Shown in pieces: positions 25,536 to 32,847 of a stretch of DNA of 64,000 nucleotides; position 1 is the first letter of the stretch; the number at the start of each line of letters is the position of its first letter. The notes beneath the pieces were generated by a model. It saw nothing but the letters and a program-made list of their open reading frames with translations, searched no databases and was not told the DNA's origin. The translations under genes and the position numbers were made by a program. Source of the DNA: Kibdelosporangium banguiense. Lineage in GTDB: Bacteria > Actinomycetota > Actinomycetes > Mycobacteriales > Pseudonocardiaceae. The stretch lies in assembly GCF_017876405.1 (NCBI RefSeq), contig NZ_JAGINW010000001.1, positions 1,129,203-1,193,202 on the forward strand, in the 5' to 3' direction.

Positions 25536-26630
25536 CTACAGCCACACCAGGCTTTGGCCGTGCGCGCTGGTGCGTCCCAGCACTCGGGCATCCGGTTTCC
25601 CGGACTTCCAGTGCACGAGCCCGAGCACGCCCCACATCTCGTTGTGCCGGCCCTCCAGATCGCTCCGGCCGGGCAGGAAGTACGTCATCGCGGCCAGGTA
25701 GTGCTCCTGGCTGACCCACCAGACCGGCCTGGAGGCCCCCAGCGCCGCCACAGCGGCCACGAACGCCTTGCGCCGGTCATCCGGCAGGTACGGCAGCACG
25801 TGGCTCGTGAGCACGACGAGAGGCAGCTCAGCGGGGATTTCCGCGGCGGCCTTGGCGAGGTCGTCGATGGCGTCCCCGGTGACGAGCGTGGGCGGGTCCT
25901 TGACCTGCATCTCGGCCGCCACGCGCAGCCGCCGGGAGCGCTCGGGCTGATCGGCCCAGACGCACGCCTCCAGCCACGCGAGCTCCTCCTCGTCGCTCAG
26001 GTCGATCGGCCGGCGGTCCAGCCCGACCTTCGCGGCGACGTTGAGCTTCTTCGGCAGCCTCGGCAACGGCCTGCCGGACACCGAACAGGTCAGCACCAGC
26101 GGCGTCTTGGCCGGACCGGCGTTGACCTGTTCGCCCGACTCGTTCTGGTACCGGAAGCCGTAACGGTCCACGCCCAGCAGCAGGCCGCCGCTCGTGCCGA
26201 CCTCCAGCAGCCCGATCGGTCCCTTGGCCTCCTTGGCGGCCTGCGCGATGGCGGGAAAGACCGTCGCGGTCCGGCGCACCTCGTTGGTCTGCGTGGTCCG
26301 GGTCGCGATCAGCTCGCGCATCTTGTCGGCCCGAGCCAGCACGAACTCCCGGAACAGCGGCCAGACCTGGTCGTCGGGGCCGTAGCCGCCACCCATGGTC
26401 AGGTAGTAGTTCGCCAGCGGGATCCACGGTTCGGCCTGCACCAGCCGCTGGGCGGCGGCGAAGAACAGCGTGCCGTGCGCGAAGTCGTCCGGCGCCGCGG
26501 TCAGCAGCCCGGCGACCTCGTCGTCGTCCTTGGCCGCGTGGCCAAGCAGCTCGTAGAGCGGCGAGATCCCGGCCGCCTCGCTGACGGCGAAAGTGGCCAG
26601 CCGCTGCTTGGCCCGCTCGAGGGATGTCAT
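25536..26630 (-). CDS. DUF2332 family protein
   Basis: 364 residues. The sequence AGISPLYELLGHAAKDD, PLANYYLTMGGGYGPDD, VGTSGGLLLGVDRYGFRYQ and VLTSHVLPYLPDDRRKAFVA is that of DUF2332, a Rossmann-like group with a glycine loop suggestive of SAM binding but without proven activity. Its ATG overlaps the stop of the MaoC gene (TGATG), so the two are translationally coupled. Its end converges on the NUDIX gene with a 6 nt gap. Confidence 0.85.
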   Translation of the reverse strand: MTSLERAKQRLATFAVSEAAGISPLYELLGHAAKDDDEVAGLLTAAPDDFAHGTLFFAAAQRLVQAEPWIPLANYYLTMGGGYGPDDQVWPLFREFVLARADKMRELIATRTTQTNEVRRTATVFPAIAQAAKEAKGPIGLLEVGTSGGLLLGVDRYGFRYQNESGEQVNAGPAKTPLVLTCSVSGRPLPRLPKKLNVAAKVGLDRRPIDLSDEEELAWLEACVWADQPERSRRLRVAAEMQVKDPPTLVTGDAIDDLAKAAAEIPAELPLVVLTSHVLPYLPDDRRKAFVAAVAALGASRPVWWVSQEHYLAAMTYFLPGRSDLEGRHNEMWGVLGLVHWKSGKPDARVLGRTSAHGQSLVWL

Positions 26631-27133
26631 CAGACCACGGGCTCCGGGCGACCTGGCTGCTCACCGCCGCGCGCGTCGCCGTACGAGCGCTTGGGCACCA
26701 TCACCTTGCGACGAAAGACACACACGACGGTTCCGTCCTGTTTGTACCCACGAGTCTCCACGTAGACCACCCCACGGTCGTCCTTGGACTTCGACGGAGT
26801 CTTGTCCAGCACTTCGGTCTCGCCGTAGATGGTGTCACCGTGGAACGTCGGCTTGACGTGTTTGAGCGATTCCACTTCGAGGTTAGCGATCGCCTTGCCC
26901 GACACGTCCGGCACCGACATGCCCAGCAGCAGCGAGTAGATCAGGTTGCCGACCACCACGTTTTTGCCGAACTCGGTTGTTTCGGACGCGAAGTGCGCGT
27001 CCATGTGCAACGGATGGTGGTTCATGGTGATCAGGCAGAACAGGTGATCGTCGTACTCGGTGACCGTTTTACCAGGCCAGTGCTTGTACACAGCGCCGAT
27101 CTCGAACTCTTCGTAGTAGCGGCCGAACTGCAC
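26630..27133 (-). CDS. MaoC-family hotdog dehydratase
   Basis: 167 residues with a single hotdog domain. YYEEFEIGAVYKHWPGKTVT, then ITMNHHPLHMDAHFASE with the D-x5-H-like catalytic segment, and GNLIYSLLLGMSVPDVSG are typical of (R)-specific enoyl-CoA hydratases of the MaoC type, acting in fatty-acid or mesaconyl-CoA-like metabolism. The usual Asp of the D-x4-H motif appears replaced (N-H-H-P-L-H), so activity should be treated with care. Cotranscribed with the DUF2332 gene; divergent from corA across 288 nt. Confidence 0.82.
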   Translation of the reverse strand: MQFGRYYEEFEIGAVYKHWPGKTVTEYDDHLFCLITMNHHPLHMDAHFASETTEFGKNVVVGNLIYSLLLGMSVPDVSGKAIANLEVESLKHVKPTFHGDTIYGETEVLDKTPSKSKDDRGVVYVETRGYKQDGTVVCVFRRKVMVPKRSYGDARGGEQPGRPEPVV

Positions 27134-27181
27134 TTGGCGTACCTCCGTGTAACGCTGGCGATGGGCGAGGACGACAGTCTG

Positions 27182-27207
27182 GTTGCACAGGGAGTATTCT
27201 GTGCAAC
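27182..27207. promoter_or_regulatory. Operator-like dyad over the corA promoter
   Basis: GTTGCACAG (27182-27190) and CTGTGCAAC (27199-27207) form a perfect 9-bp inverted repeat with an 8 nt spacer. TATTCT at 27195-27200, a good -10 element for rightward transcription, lies inside it, so a dimeric regulator bound here would control corA and possibly the divergent maoC gene. Confidence 0.55.
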
Positions 27208-27264
27208 TGGTGTGTGAGCGACTCCACCGCTCGCACCACCCGACCCAAGGAGGTGAGGACGCTC

Positions 27265-27324
27265 GTGAGTGGCACAGATAGCGCGCCGAGTACCAACAGC
27301 GTCTCCTCCGGGCGGGTCAAGTAG
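27265..27324 (+). CDS. Candidate 19-residue leader peptide of corA
   Basis: GTG start with an unusually strong ribosome site (AAGGAGGTGAGG, 27247-27258), encoding M-S-G-T-D-S-A-P-S-T-N-S-V-S-S-G-R-V-K then TAG. It ends 97 nt before corA and is in a different frame. A GC-rich hairpin (27355-27382) follows in the leader. In Salmonella the corA leader peptide CorL controls Rho-dependent termination; this ORF is not similar in sequence but sits in the same place. Its function here is inference. Confidence 0.45.
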   Translation: MSGTDSAPSTNSVSSGRVK

Positions 27325-27421
27325 GCCCAGCGGTACCGGCCGGGACGCTCCGAGGCCGGGGAGGACTGAAGGTCCCCTCGGCGTGATGCACGCCCGTAGC
27401 ACGACACCCTGGAGGCCCCAC

Positions 27422-28498
27422 ATGGCTTCGATTCGCCCGCTGGGCAATCTGCGCGGAAAGCCGGACCGGCGCGTCACGCCGCCGCTGCCGGTGCCGTTGT
27501 CGGCGTACGTCGTGAACTGCGGGATCTACCGGGACGGCAAGCGTGTGCCGGGCCGGTGGACGCACGCGGAGGCCATCGCCGAGGTGCGCAAGCACGACGA
27601 GGGATTCGTCTGGATCGGCCTGCACGAGCCCGACGGCGAGCAGATCAAGGGCATCGCCGACACGTTCGGCCTGCACGAACTCGCGGTCGAGGACGCGGTG
27701 CAGGCGCACCAGCGCCCGAAGCTGGAGCGCTACGACGAGACGTTGTTCATGGTGCTCAAGACAGTTCGCTTCGTCGAGCACGACACCCCGGACACCACCA
27801 ACGAGATCGTCGAGACCGGCGAGCTGATGGCGTTCCTGGGCAAGGACTTCATCGTCACGGTCCGGCACGGCAACCACTCCGGCCTCGCGTCGCTGCGCGC
27901 GGAACTGGACAAGTCTCCCGACCGCCTGAAGGTCGGCCCGGCAGCGGTGCTGCACGCCATCGCGGACCGCGTGGTGGACAGCTATCTCGATGTGTCCGAG
28001 GCATTCGAGGACGACATCGAGGAGATGGAAGCCGCGATCTTCGCGCCGCGCTCCCGGGTCAGTGCCGAGCAGATCTACCTGATGAAGCGTGAGGTTCTCG
28101 AGCTGCGCCGCGCGGTCACGCCGTTGGCCAACCCGTTGCGCCGGCTGGCCGAGGGCTACACACCGCTTGTCCCCGAGCAGGTGCGGTCGTACTTCCGTGA
28201 CGTCGACGACCACCTGACCACAGTGTCCGAGCGCGTCATGGCGTTCGACGAGTTGCTCAACACACTGGTCGACGCGACCCTGGCGAAGATCACGCTGCAG
28301 CAGAACACCGACATGCGCAAGATCACCGCGTGGGCGGCGATCATCGCGATCCCGACCATGCTGGTCGGTGTCTACGGGATGAACTTCGACTACATGCCCG
28401 AACTGCACTGGAAGTTCGGCTATCCACTGGTGATCCTCGTGATCCTGGTGGTCTGCGGCTATCTCTACCGGGTCTTCCGGAAGAACCGATGGCTCTAG
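27422..28498 (+). CDS. corA: CorA magnesium transporter
   Basis: 358 residues from the ATG at 27422, which has GGAGG 6 nt upstream (an in-frame ATG at 27386 has none). A large cytoplasmic funnel domain is followed by two C-terminal transmembrane helices; the pore signature is VYGMNF, with MPEL after it in the periplasmic loop. CorA is a pentameric Mg2+ (also Co2+, Ni2+) channel. It corresponds to Rv1239c and lies near the trehalose importer genes as in mycobacteria, although several genes are inserted between. Likely regulated through the dyad and leader upstream. Confidence 0.93.
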   Translation: MASIRPLGNLRGKPDRRVTPPLPVPLSAYVVNCGIYRDGKRVPGRWTHAEAIAEVRKHDEGFVWIGLHEPDGEQIKGIADTFGLHELAVEDAVQAHQRPKLERYDETLFMVLKTVRFVEHDTPDTTNEIVETGELMAFLGKDFIVTVRHGNHSGLASLRAELDKSPDRLKVGPAAVLHAIADRVVDSYLDVSEAFEDDIEEMEAAIFAPRSRVSAEQIYLMKREVLELRRAVTPLANPLRRLAEGYTPLVPEQVRSYFRDVDDHLTTVSERVMAFDELLNTLVDATLAKITLQQNTDMRKITAWAAIIAIPTMLVGVYGMNFDYMPELHWKFGYPLVILVILVVCGYLYRVFRKNRWL

Positions 28499-28518
28499 CC
28501 GGGCAATGACGCCCGGCT
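28497..28518 (+). terminator. Hairpin terminator at the corA stop
   Basis: AGCCGGGC (28497-28504) and GCCCGGCT (28511-28518) pair perfectly around a 6 nt loop, starting inside the corA stop codon. There is no T tract. Confidence 0.5.
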
Positions 28519-28571
28519 GCTGCACGGTCCCTTCCCCCGTCCACCCCCTGATCCCGCAGGGAGGTCACATC

Positions 28572-28715
28572 GTGTCCCGGCTTCTGTTCAACCCACTGTT
28601 CTGGGCGATCGCCATCATCCTGACCTGGATGGTGTTCGTCACCATGTCGATCGCCAGCAACCCCGAGGGCGCCCGGGCGCAGACCCTGCCCGCCTCCGAG
28701 GTCGCCGCCCACTAA
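28572..28715 (+). CDS. 47-residue single-pass membrane peptide
   Basis: GTG start behind CAGGGAGGT (8 nt). The peptide MSRLLFNPLFWAIAIILTW continues through MVFVTMSIASNPEGARAQ to the stop, with one transmembrane helix at about 7-28 and a short polar outside tail. No family recognised. It follows corA by 73 nt behind the corA hairpin; small membrane proteins often modulate transporters, but this link is only positional. Confidence 0.55.
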   Translation: MSRLLFNPLFWAIAIILTWMVFVTMSIASNPEGARAQTLPASEVAAH

Positions 28716-28730
28716 CCCAGAGGTTCTTGT

Positions 28731-28783
28731 GCCCCCAATGCCACATTGGGGGCATCCAGCGTCCCCAATGTGGCATTGGGGAC
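28731..28783. repeat. Two hairpins that are mutual reverse complements, acting as bidirectional terminator
   Basis: 28731-28753 holds CCCCAATG-CCA-CATTGGGG and 28761-28783 holds CCCCAATG-TGG-CATTGGGG. Each unit folds on itself, and the 19-nt core of one is the exact reverse complement of the other, so the pair can also fold into one long stem. They lie between convergent genes and probably stop transcription from both sides. The regular form suggests a dispersed genomic repeat. Confidence 0.65.
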
Positions 28784-28790
28784 ACAACGA

Positions 28791-29597
28791 CTAACGCAGT
28801 ACCGAAGCGAGTTTTCGCAGGGATGAGCGGATCTCGTCGAGGGCGAACGGGTTCACGCTCATCCATTCGCCGTCGCCGGCGAGCTGGTAGCGGCCGTGCT
28901 CGGTGTCCAGCCAACGAACCTCGTCACCGACACGGTCCCAGTCGTCGGCGGGCCCGGACCTGCGGGCCACACCGGCCTGGCCATTGCCGAGCACCGGCTG
29001 CATGTACTGCACCATCCGGCGTGACACGCGGTCGCCGACTCCGTTGCGGGCAAGGATTTCCTCGACTTGGTGCGGTGCGAGCCGGTTCGGCTTCGTCTCG
29101 TCGTCGGCAGGCATGTCCGCGATCATCGCTTCGAACGCGGCCTGCAAAGCCTTGCGCGGCAACGTGAACGGCGTGGTCTGGGCGGCGTCCAGGCGCGGGA
29201 CGATCCGCACCAGCTCCTCGACCGCCTCGTCGAGCGACACCTGTCGCAGCACGACAGTCCCGAACGGATCGGCGGCGCGCTGCACCACGATCAGCGCGTC
29301 GCTCCGGTCCACCAGAACGACCGCACCGACCGTGGTCTTCTCCTGTGCCACAACCAGATCCAGCACGCCGCTGCCGAACCGCAGCAGATGCACGAACTCG
29401 TCGGCCAGGCCCAGCGGGCCCTCGTCGTCGGCGAGCCCGCGCTCGGCAAGCTGCTCACGGGCGCCACGGAACATCAACGCCCGTTCGGCATCTGTGCGGC
29501 CCGTCTCCGGGATCTCCAGCGGGAACGGCGGTTCGACTTCGGCGAACGTGCAGAGCAGGTCGACTTCGACCGGGTGCAGCGCGACGTCCTCACTCAC
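28791..29597 (-). CDS. EspG-family type VII secretion chaperone
   Basis: 268 residues from a GTG at 29597. The sequence LHPVEVDLLCTFAEVEPPFP, VVAQEKTTVGAVVLVD, DSDAL-like beta strands and VSRRMVQYMQPVLGNGQAG match the EspG fold (ESX-1 secretion-associated protein EspG), the cytoplasmic chaperone that binds PE-PPE pairs before export. Its start overlaps the end of the next upstream gene by 8 nt, so it is made together with the YxxxD protein. No EccB, EccC, EccD or MycP gene is in the window. Confidence 0.78.
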   Translation of the reverse strand: MSEDVALHPVEVDLLCTFAEVEPPFPLEIPETGRTDAERALMFRGAREQLAERGLADDEGPLGLADEFVHLLRFGSGVLDLVVAQEKTTVGAVVLVDRSDALIVVQRAADPFGTVVLRQVSLDEAVEELVRIVPRLDAAQTTPFTLPRKALQAAFEAMIADMPADDETKPNRLAPHQVEEILARNGVGDRVSRRMVQYMQPVLGNGQAGVARRSGPADDWDRVGDEVRWLDTEHGRYQLAGDGEWMSVNPFALDEIRSSLRKLASVLR

Positions 29598-29964
29598 GGA
29601 AGCGGTCACGCCCGGACGCGTCCGACTCCTGGTACTTCGCTGCGGTCCGCTGGGCGCCATCGACGAACTCCTGCAGGTTGGCCAACGCGGTCTCGAGCTG
29701 ACCGGCCAGGCCGTTGTCCCCGGCGATCCGGTCGGCGAACTTCTCCGAGAGCTCCCTGGCCGGCGGGCTGGTGCCGAGCTTCGGCGCCAGCGCGGGGTCA
29801 CGGAACTCCTCCACCTCACGGCGGACCTCGTCCAGGTCGGCCCGTACCTGGGCCACGGCCGCGGCGAAGTCACGCACCTGCTCGGGCGAGACCTCCCAGC
29901 CGTGGCCCGGGGCGATCGCAGCCGGTGTGCCGGCCGAAGGCTTCGAAGGGTCGTCGTCGTACAT
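29590..29964 (-). CDS. Small helical protein with YxxxD motif, probable type VII substrate
   Basis: 124 residues, mostly helical: VSPEQVRDFAAAVAQVRADL forms one helix, and LETALANLQEFVDGAQRTAA a second, joined by a loop, as in WXG100/PE-like proteins. Near the C-terminus Y111-QES-D115 fits the YxxxD/E general type VII export signal, just after the second helix where it is normally found. It lies between a PPE-like gene and espG. The WxG turn itself is not present, so it is more PE-like than EsxA-like. Confidence 0.6.
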   Translation of the reverse strand: MYDDDPSKPSAGTPAAIAPGHGWEVSPEQVRDFAAAVAQVRADLDEVRREVEEFRDPALAPKLGTSPPARELSEKFADRIAGDNGLAGQLETALANLQEFVDGAQRTAAKYQESDASGRDRFRE

Positions 29965-29978
29965 GGCGGAAATCCCCT

Positions 29979-31247
29979 CTACAGCCCGATGACCGGCGGC
30001 GCGGCCTTCAGGTCACCGGTGAACAAGTCCTCTTCCATCGGGACCCGGCGCTTGTGCTCCTGGTCCTCGTCCTTGCGTGCGCCGCCGCCGGCGCCCATCC
30101 CGCCCGGCCCGTACCCGCCAAGCCCGCCGGCGGCTCCGGCCCTGCCGAACCTGTTCGCACCACGCTCGAGATCCCCGCCGCGTCCGGCACCCGCGCCCGC
30201 CATCGGCGGCATCATGCCCGCACCCAGGCCTGCGCCACCAGCGCCACCAGCGAACAGCCGGCTGTTGCGCGCGGCCTCGTCGCCCAGGGAACCGAAGCCG
30301 ACCCCGGCACCACCACCAGCGCCGAGCGGGCCGACACCGGTCAACGAGCCCCAACGGGAGCTCGGACTGTCCGCAAAGGACGGTACGGTGCCGCCGATAC
30401 CGGGGTACTGCCAGCCCGGGGTTCCCGGGCCACCGCCCGGATTCGGCGGGAGGCCACCGCCAGGCGGACGTTGACCGGGCGGCAACGTGCCCACGCCGCC
30501 GTCACCACCACCAGGCCGGTTCCAGATCGGGTCGATGATCCCGTCCGCGGGCTCGGTGAACTGCGGCGTCGCGCGGTCGATGCCCAGGATCGCGGTCTCG
30601 TACCGCGTCATGGTCTGCACGGCCTTGCGCTTCAGCTTCTTCTTGCTGTTGCCGAAGCCGAACGCGCTAGCGATCCCGCCGAGGACCGCACCAGCGGCCG
30701 CGCCGAACGGACCGCCGACCGCGAACCCGGCTGCGGCAGCGCCACCGGCAGTGCCCAGCCCGGACCAGAACCCGCCCTTGGGCGCGCCGGGCATCGTGCT
30801 CTGCGCGGACCGCAACGCACCGCCTGAGTCGTCGACGGGCTCGGCGATCCGGGTCGCCACGTCACCGATGTTCGAGATCCACTTGGAGTTGCGGGCCACC
30901 GTGCTGGCGGCCGCCTCGGCACCCGCACCGGACCAGAACTGCATCAACGTCACCAACGACCGCTGCAGGTTGTCCGAGCTGGCGGTGAGCTTCTGGCCCT
31001 GCCTGCGCCAGGTGTCGGCGAGAAACTGCAGCTGCGCCGGGTTGGCGTCGTTGGCCACCATCTTGATCAGCGACTCAAGGCTGTAGCCGCCCCAGTTCGT
31101 GCCGCCGGTGACGTAGTGGTCGCCCACACGACGGCTCGCTCTGGCGCCCCGCCCGCCCTGAGTGCCGAGCATCCCCTGCACCTGCTGGAGAAGTCCCTGG
31201 TAGAAAGGCCCGAGCCCGCCTAAGACCCCACTCTGATCTGCCTGCAC
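29979..31247 (-). CDS. PPE-like type VII secretion partner with Gly/Pro-rich tail
   Basis: 422 residues from the GTG at 31247 (GGGAGG 9 nt upstream). Residues 1-150 are helical with SLESLIKMVANDANPAQLQF and a W-S-G turn in MQFWSGAGAEAAAS, the WxG-type hairpin of PPE/WXG proteins. An Ala/Gly-rich hydrophobic segment (about 160-210, GGPFGAAAGAVLGGIASAFG) follows, then a basic patch and a long Gly/Pro-rich tail. With the YxxxD protein and EspG behind it, this reads as a substrate pair plus chaperone. A start at 31301 is less supported. Confidence 0.6.
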   Translation of the reverse strand: MQADQSGVLGGLGPFYQGLLQQVQGMLGTQGGRGARASRRVGDHYVTGGTNWGGYSLESLIKMVANDANPAQLQFLADTWRRQGQKLTASSDNLQRSLVTLMQFWSGAGAEAAASTVARNSKWISNIGDVATRIAEPVDDSGGALRSAQSTMPGAPKGGFWSGLGTAGGAAAAGFAVGGPFGAAAGAVLGGIASAFGFGNSKKKLKRKAVQTMTRYETAILGIDRATPQFTEPADGIIDPIWNRPGGGDGGVGTLPPGQRPPGGGLPPNPGGGPGTPGWQYPGIGGTVPSFADSPSSRWGSLTGVGPLGAGGGAGVGFGSLGDEAARNSRLFAGGAGGAGLGAGMMPPMAGAGAGRGGDLERGANRFGRAGAAGGLGGYGPGGMGAGGGARKDEDQEHKRRVPMEEDLFTGDLKAAPPVIGL

Positions 31248-31348
31248 CGGTGTGTCCTCCCTAGGCCACAACAGTCCGTTTCGTCGCTTACCGTAGTGCA
31301 CCCTCGCGCCCCGGGCGACGGCCTTATTGCCGTCGTACGCTCAAGGCC

Positions 31349-32020
31349 GTGACCAGGGTACTGACCGTGTCCGACGAAGTGGTCGAATCGCTGTGGACAG
31401 ACCAGGTCCGCCGCCATTCGGTCGATCTTGTGCTGGCGGCCGGCGACCTGCCCTTCGACTATCTGGAGTACTTGGCCAACGCGCTTGAGCAACCGTGTGT
31501 GCTGGTTCCCGGCAACCACGACGCCGACCTTGGTGGGTTCGCCCGCAAACACGGCTTGTGGCTGCGTGACGGCTTTCCCGCTCGCTGGCCGGGACCTCAG
31601 GGCTGGCTGGACACCGACGGCCGGATCGTGGACGTGGCCGGGCTGCGGATCGCCGGGCTGGGCGGCTCGATCCGCTACAGCGAAGGTCCGAACCAGTGGA
31701 CCGAGCGACAACAATCACGGCGGGCGAATCGGCTCGTCAGGGCCGCGCACCGCAGGTACCGTCGAGACGGACGGGGCGTCGACGTGCTCCTGACGCACTC
31801 GCCACCGCGTGGTCTGGGGGACCGCGAGGACCCACCACACAGAGGTTTCCGTTGCCTGCACGACGCCGTGCGCAGGATCCGGCCGGCTTTGCTGCTGCAC
31901 GGGCACATCCACCCACACGGGGAGAACATCCCTGAACTGCGGCTCGACTCGACCAGGGTCGTCAACACGGTCGGCTACCGGATCCTGGACATCCAGCCAG
32001 GAGGAGATCATGCCCGCTGA
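31349..32020 (+). CDS. Calcineurin-like metallophosphoesterase
   Basis: 223 residues. The metal motifs AAGDLPFDYLEY, VPGNHDADL, LLTHSPPRGLGD and LHGHIHPHGEN are complete, though the first motif (D-x-H) is not in its usual form at the N-terminus (VLTVSDEV). This resembles the small YfcE/MPP class acting on phosphodiesters or phosphoproteins; the substrate is unknown. TACGCT at 31336-31341 ends 7 nt before the GTG, so the transcript is probably leaderless. The stop lies 11 nt inside the next gene, coupling the two. Confidence 0.82.
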   Translation: MTRVLTVSDEVVESLWTDQVRRHSVDLVLAAGDLPFDYLEYLANALEQPCVLVPGNHDADLGGFARKHGLWLRDGFPARWPGPQGWLDTDGRIVDVAGLRIAGLGGSIRYSEGPNQWTERQQSRRANRLVRAAHRRYRRDGRGVDVLLTHSPPRGLGDREDPPHRGFRCLHDAVRRIRPALLLHGHIHPHGENIPELRLDSTRVVNTVGYRILDIQPGGDHAR

Positions 32021-32846
32021 CACCGGTTTCCCCAGTGCCGACGCGGAGAACGACTTCCTGCGGGCCCGCCGCGGACAGGTGCTGTCCCGGCTGGCGGCGT
32101 GGCTGCGCCGCGAACCCGACGACGTCAACATCATGCTGCCGTTCGACGAAGTGGTCGACGCGCTCGGCCGGTCCGGCGAACGCAGACTCGGCCTGCAGGT
32201 GATCCGCCTGGACTCGATCGTCGGCAGCATGGACCGCACCCACGACTTCGACCGCCGTTTCCGCCCGACATCCGGGCGGCTACGCGAACGCTGGCAGCGA
32301 CTGGCCCTCGCCCAGCGCCGCGGTGAACCGATCCCGCCGATCGAGGTCTACCGGGTCGGTGACATGCATTTCGTGTCCGACGGGCACCACCGGGTCTCAG
32401 TGGCACACGCGCTCGGCCAGGACACGATCGAGGCGTATGTCACGCAGGTGCAGACGAAGATCTCCGCGAACGGCATCCGCTTCCGGGGTGACCTGATCGT
32501 GAAGAACGACCGGCGCCTGTTCCTGGAACGCGTCCCGCTGTCCGGGCCCGCCCGCGCGGCCATGGTCCTCAGCGACCCGTGGGCGTACACGATCCTGAGC
32601 GAAACCGTTGAGGCCTGGGGATTCCGGCTGATGCAGGACGAGTGCAGGTTCCTCAACCGCGCCGAGGTCGCCGCCCGCTTCTACACCGAGGAGTTCGAAC
32701 CCGTGGTCGGCATGCTCCGCCAGGCAGGCCTGGTCGGCAACCGGACCGAGGCAGAGGCCTACCTCGCGGTGAGCGAACAACGCTACCGGCTGATGCGCAC
32801 GCACCGCTGGGACGACGAGGTGATCGAAACCTTGCGGACACGGTGA
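32010..32846 (+). CDS. ParB/sulfiredoxin-fold domain protein
   Basis: 278 residues starting at the ATG at 32010, with CAGGAGGAG 4 nt upstream and an 11 nt overlap with the phosphoesterase gene. Residues about 108-150 (PPIEVYRVGDMHFVSDGHHR and onward VSVAHALG) are the N-terminal ParB-like/sulfiredoxin nucleotide-binding motif, but there is no ParB helix-turn-helix. Flanking regions are helical and Arg-rich. Single ParB-fold proteins can be CTPases, nucleases or kinases. Fixed overlap with a phosphoesterase suggests one biochemical pathway or a linked kinase/phosphatase pair. Confidence 0.7.
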   Translation: MPADTGFPSADAENDFLRARRGQVLSRLAAWLRREPDDVNIMLPFDEVVDALGRSGERRLGLQVIRLDSIVGSMDRTHDFDRRFRPTSGRLRERWQRLALAQRRGEPIPPIEVYRVGDMHFVSDGHHRVSVAHALGQDTIEAYVTQVQTKISANGIRFRGDLIVKNDRRLFLERVPLSGPARAAMVLSDPWAYTILSETVEAWGFRLMQDECRFLNRAEVAARFYTEEFEPVVGMLRQAGLVGNRTEAEAYLAVSEQRYRLMRTHRWDDEVIETLRTR

Positions 32847-32847
32847 A

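Noticed and set aside
27241..27421. M-box (ykoK) Mg riboswitch before corA
   Set aside because: GGTGAGG and GGGTCAA resemble pieces of the motif, but the remaining conserved segments are not recognisable; the leader ORF explains the region better. A covariance search with RF00380 would decide.
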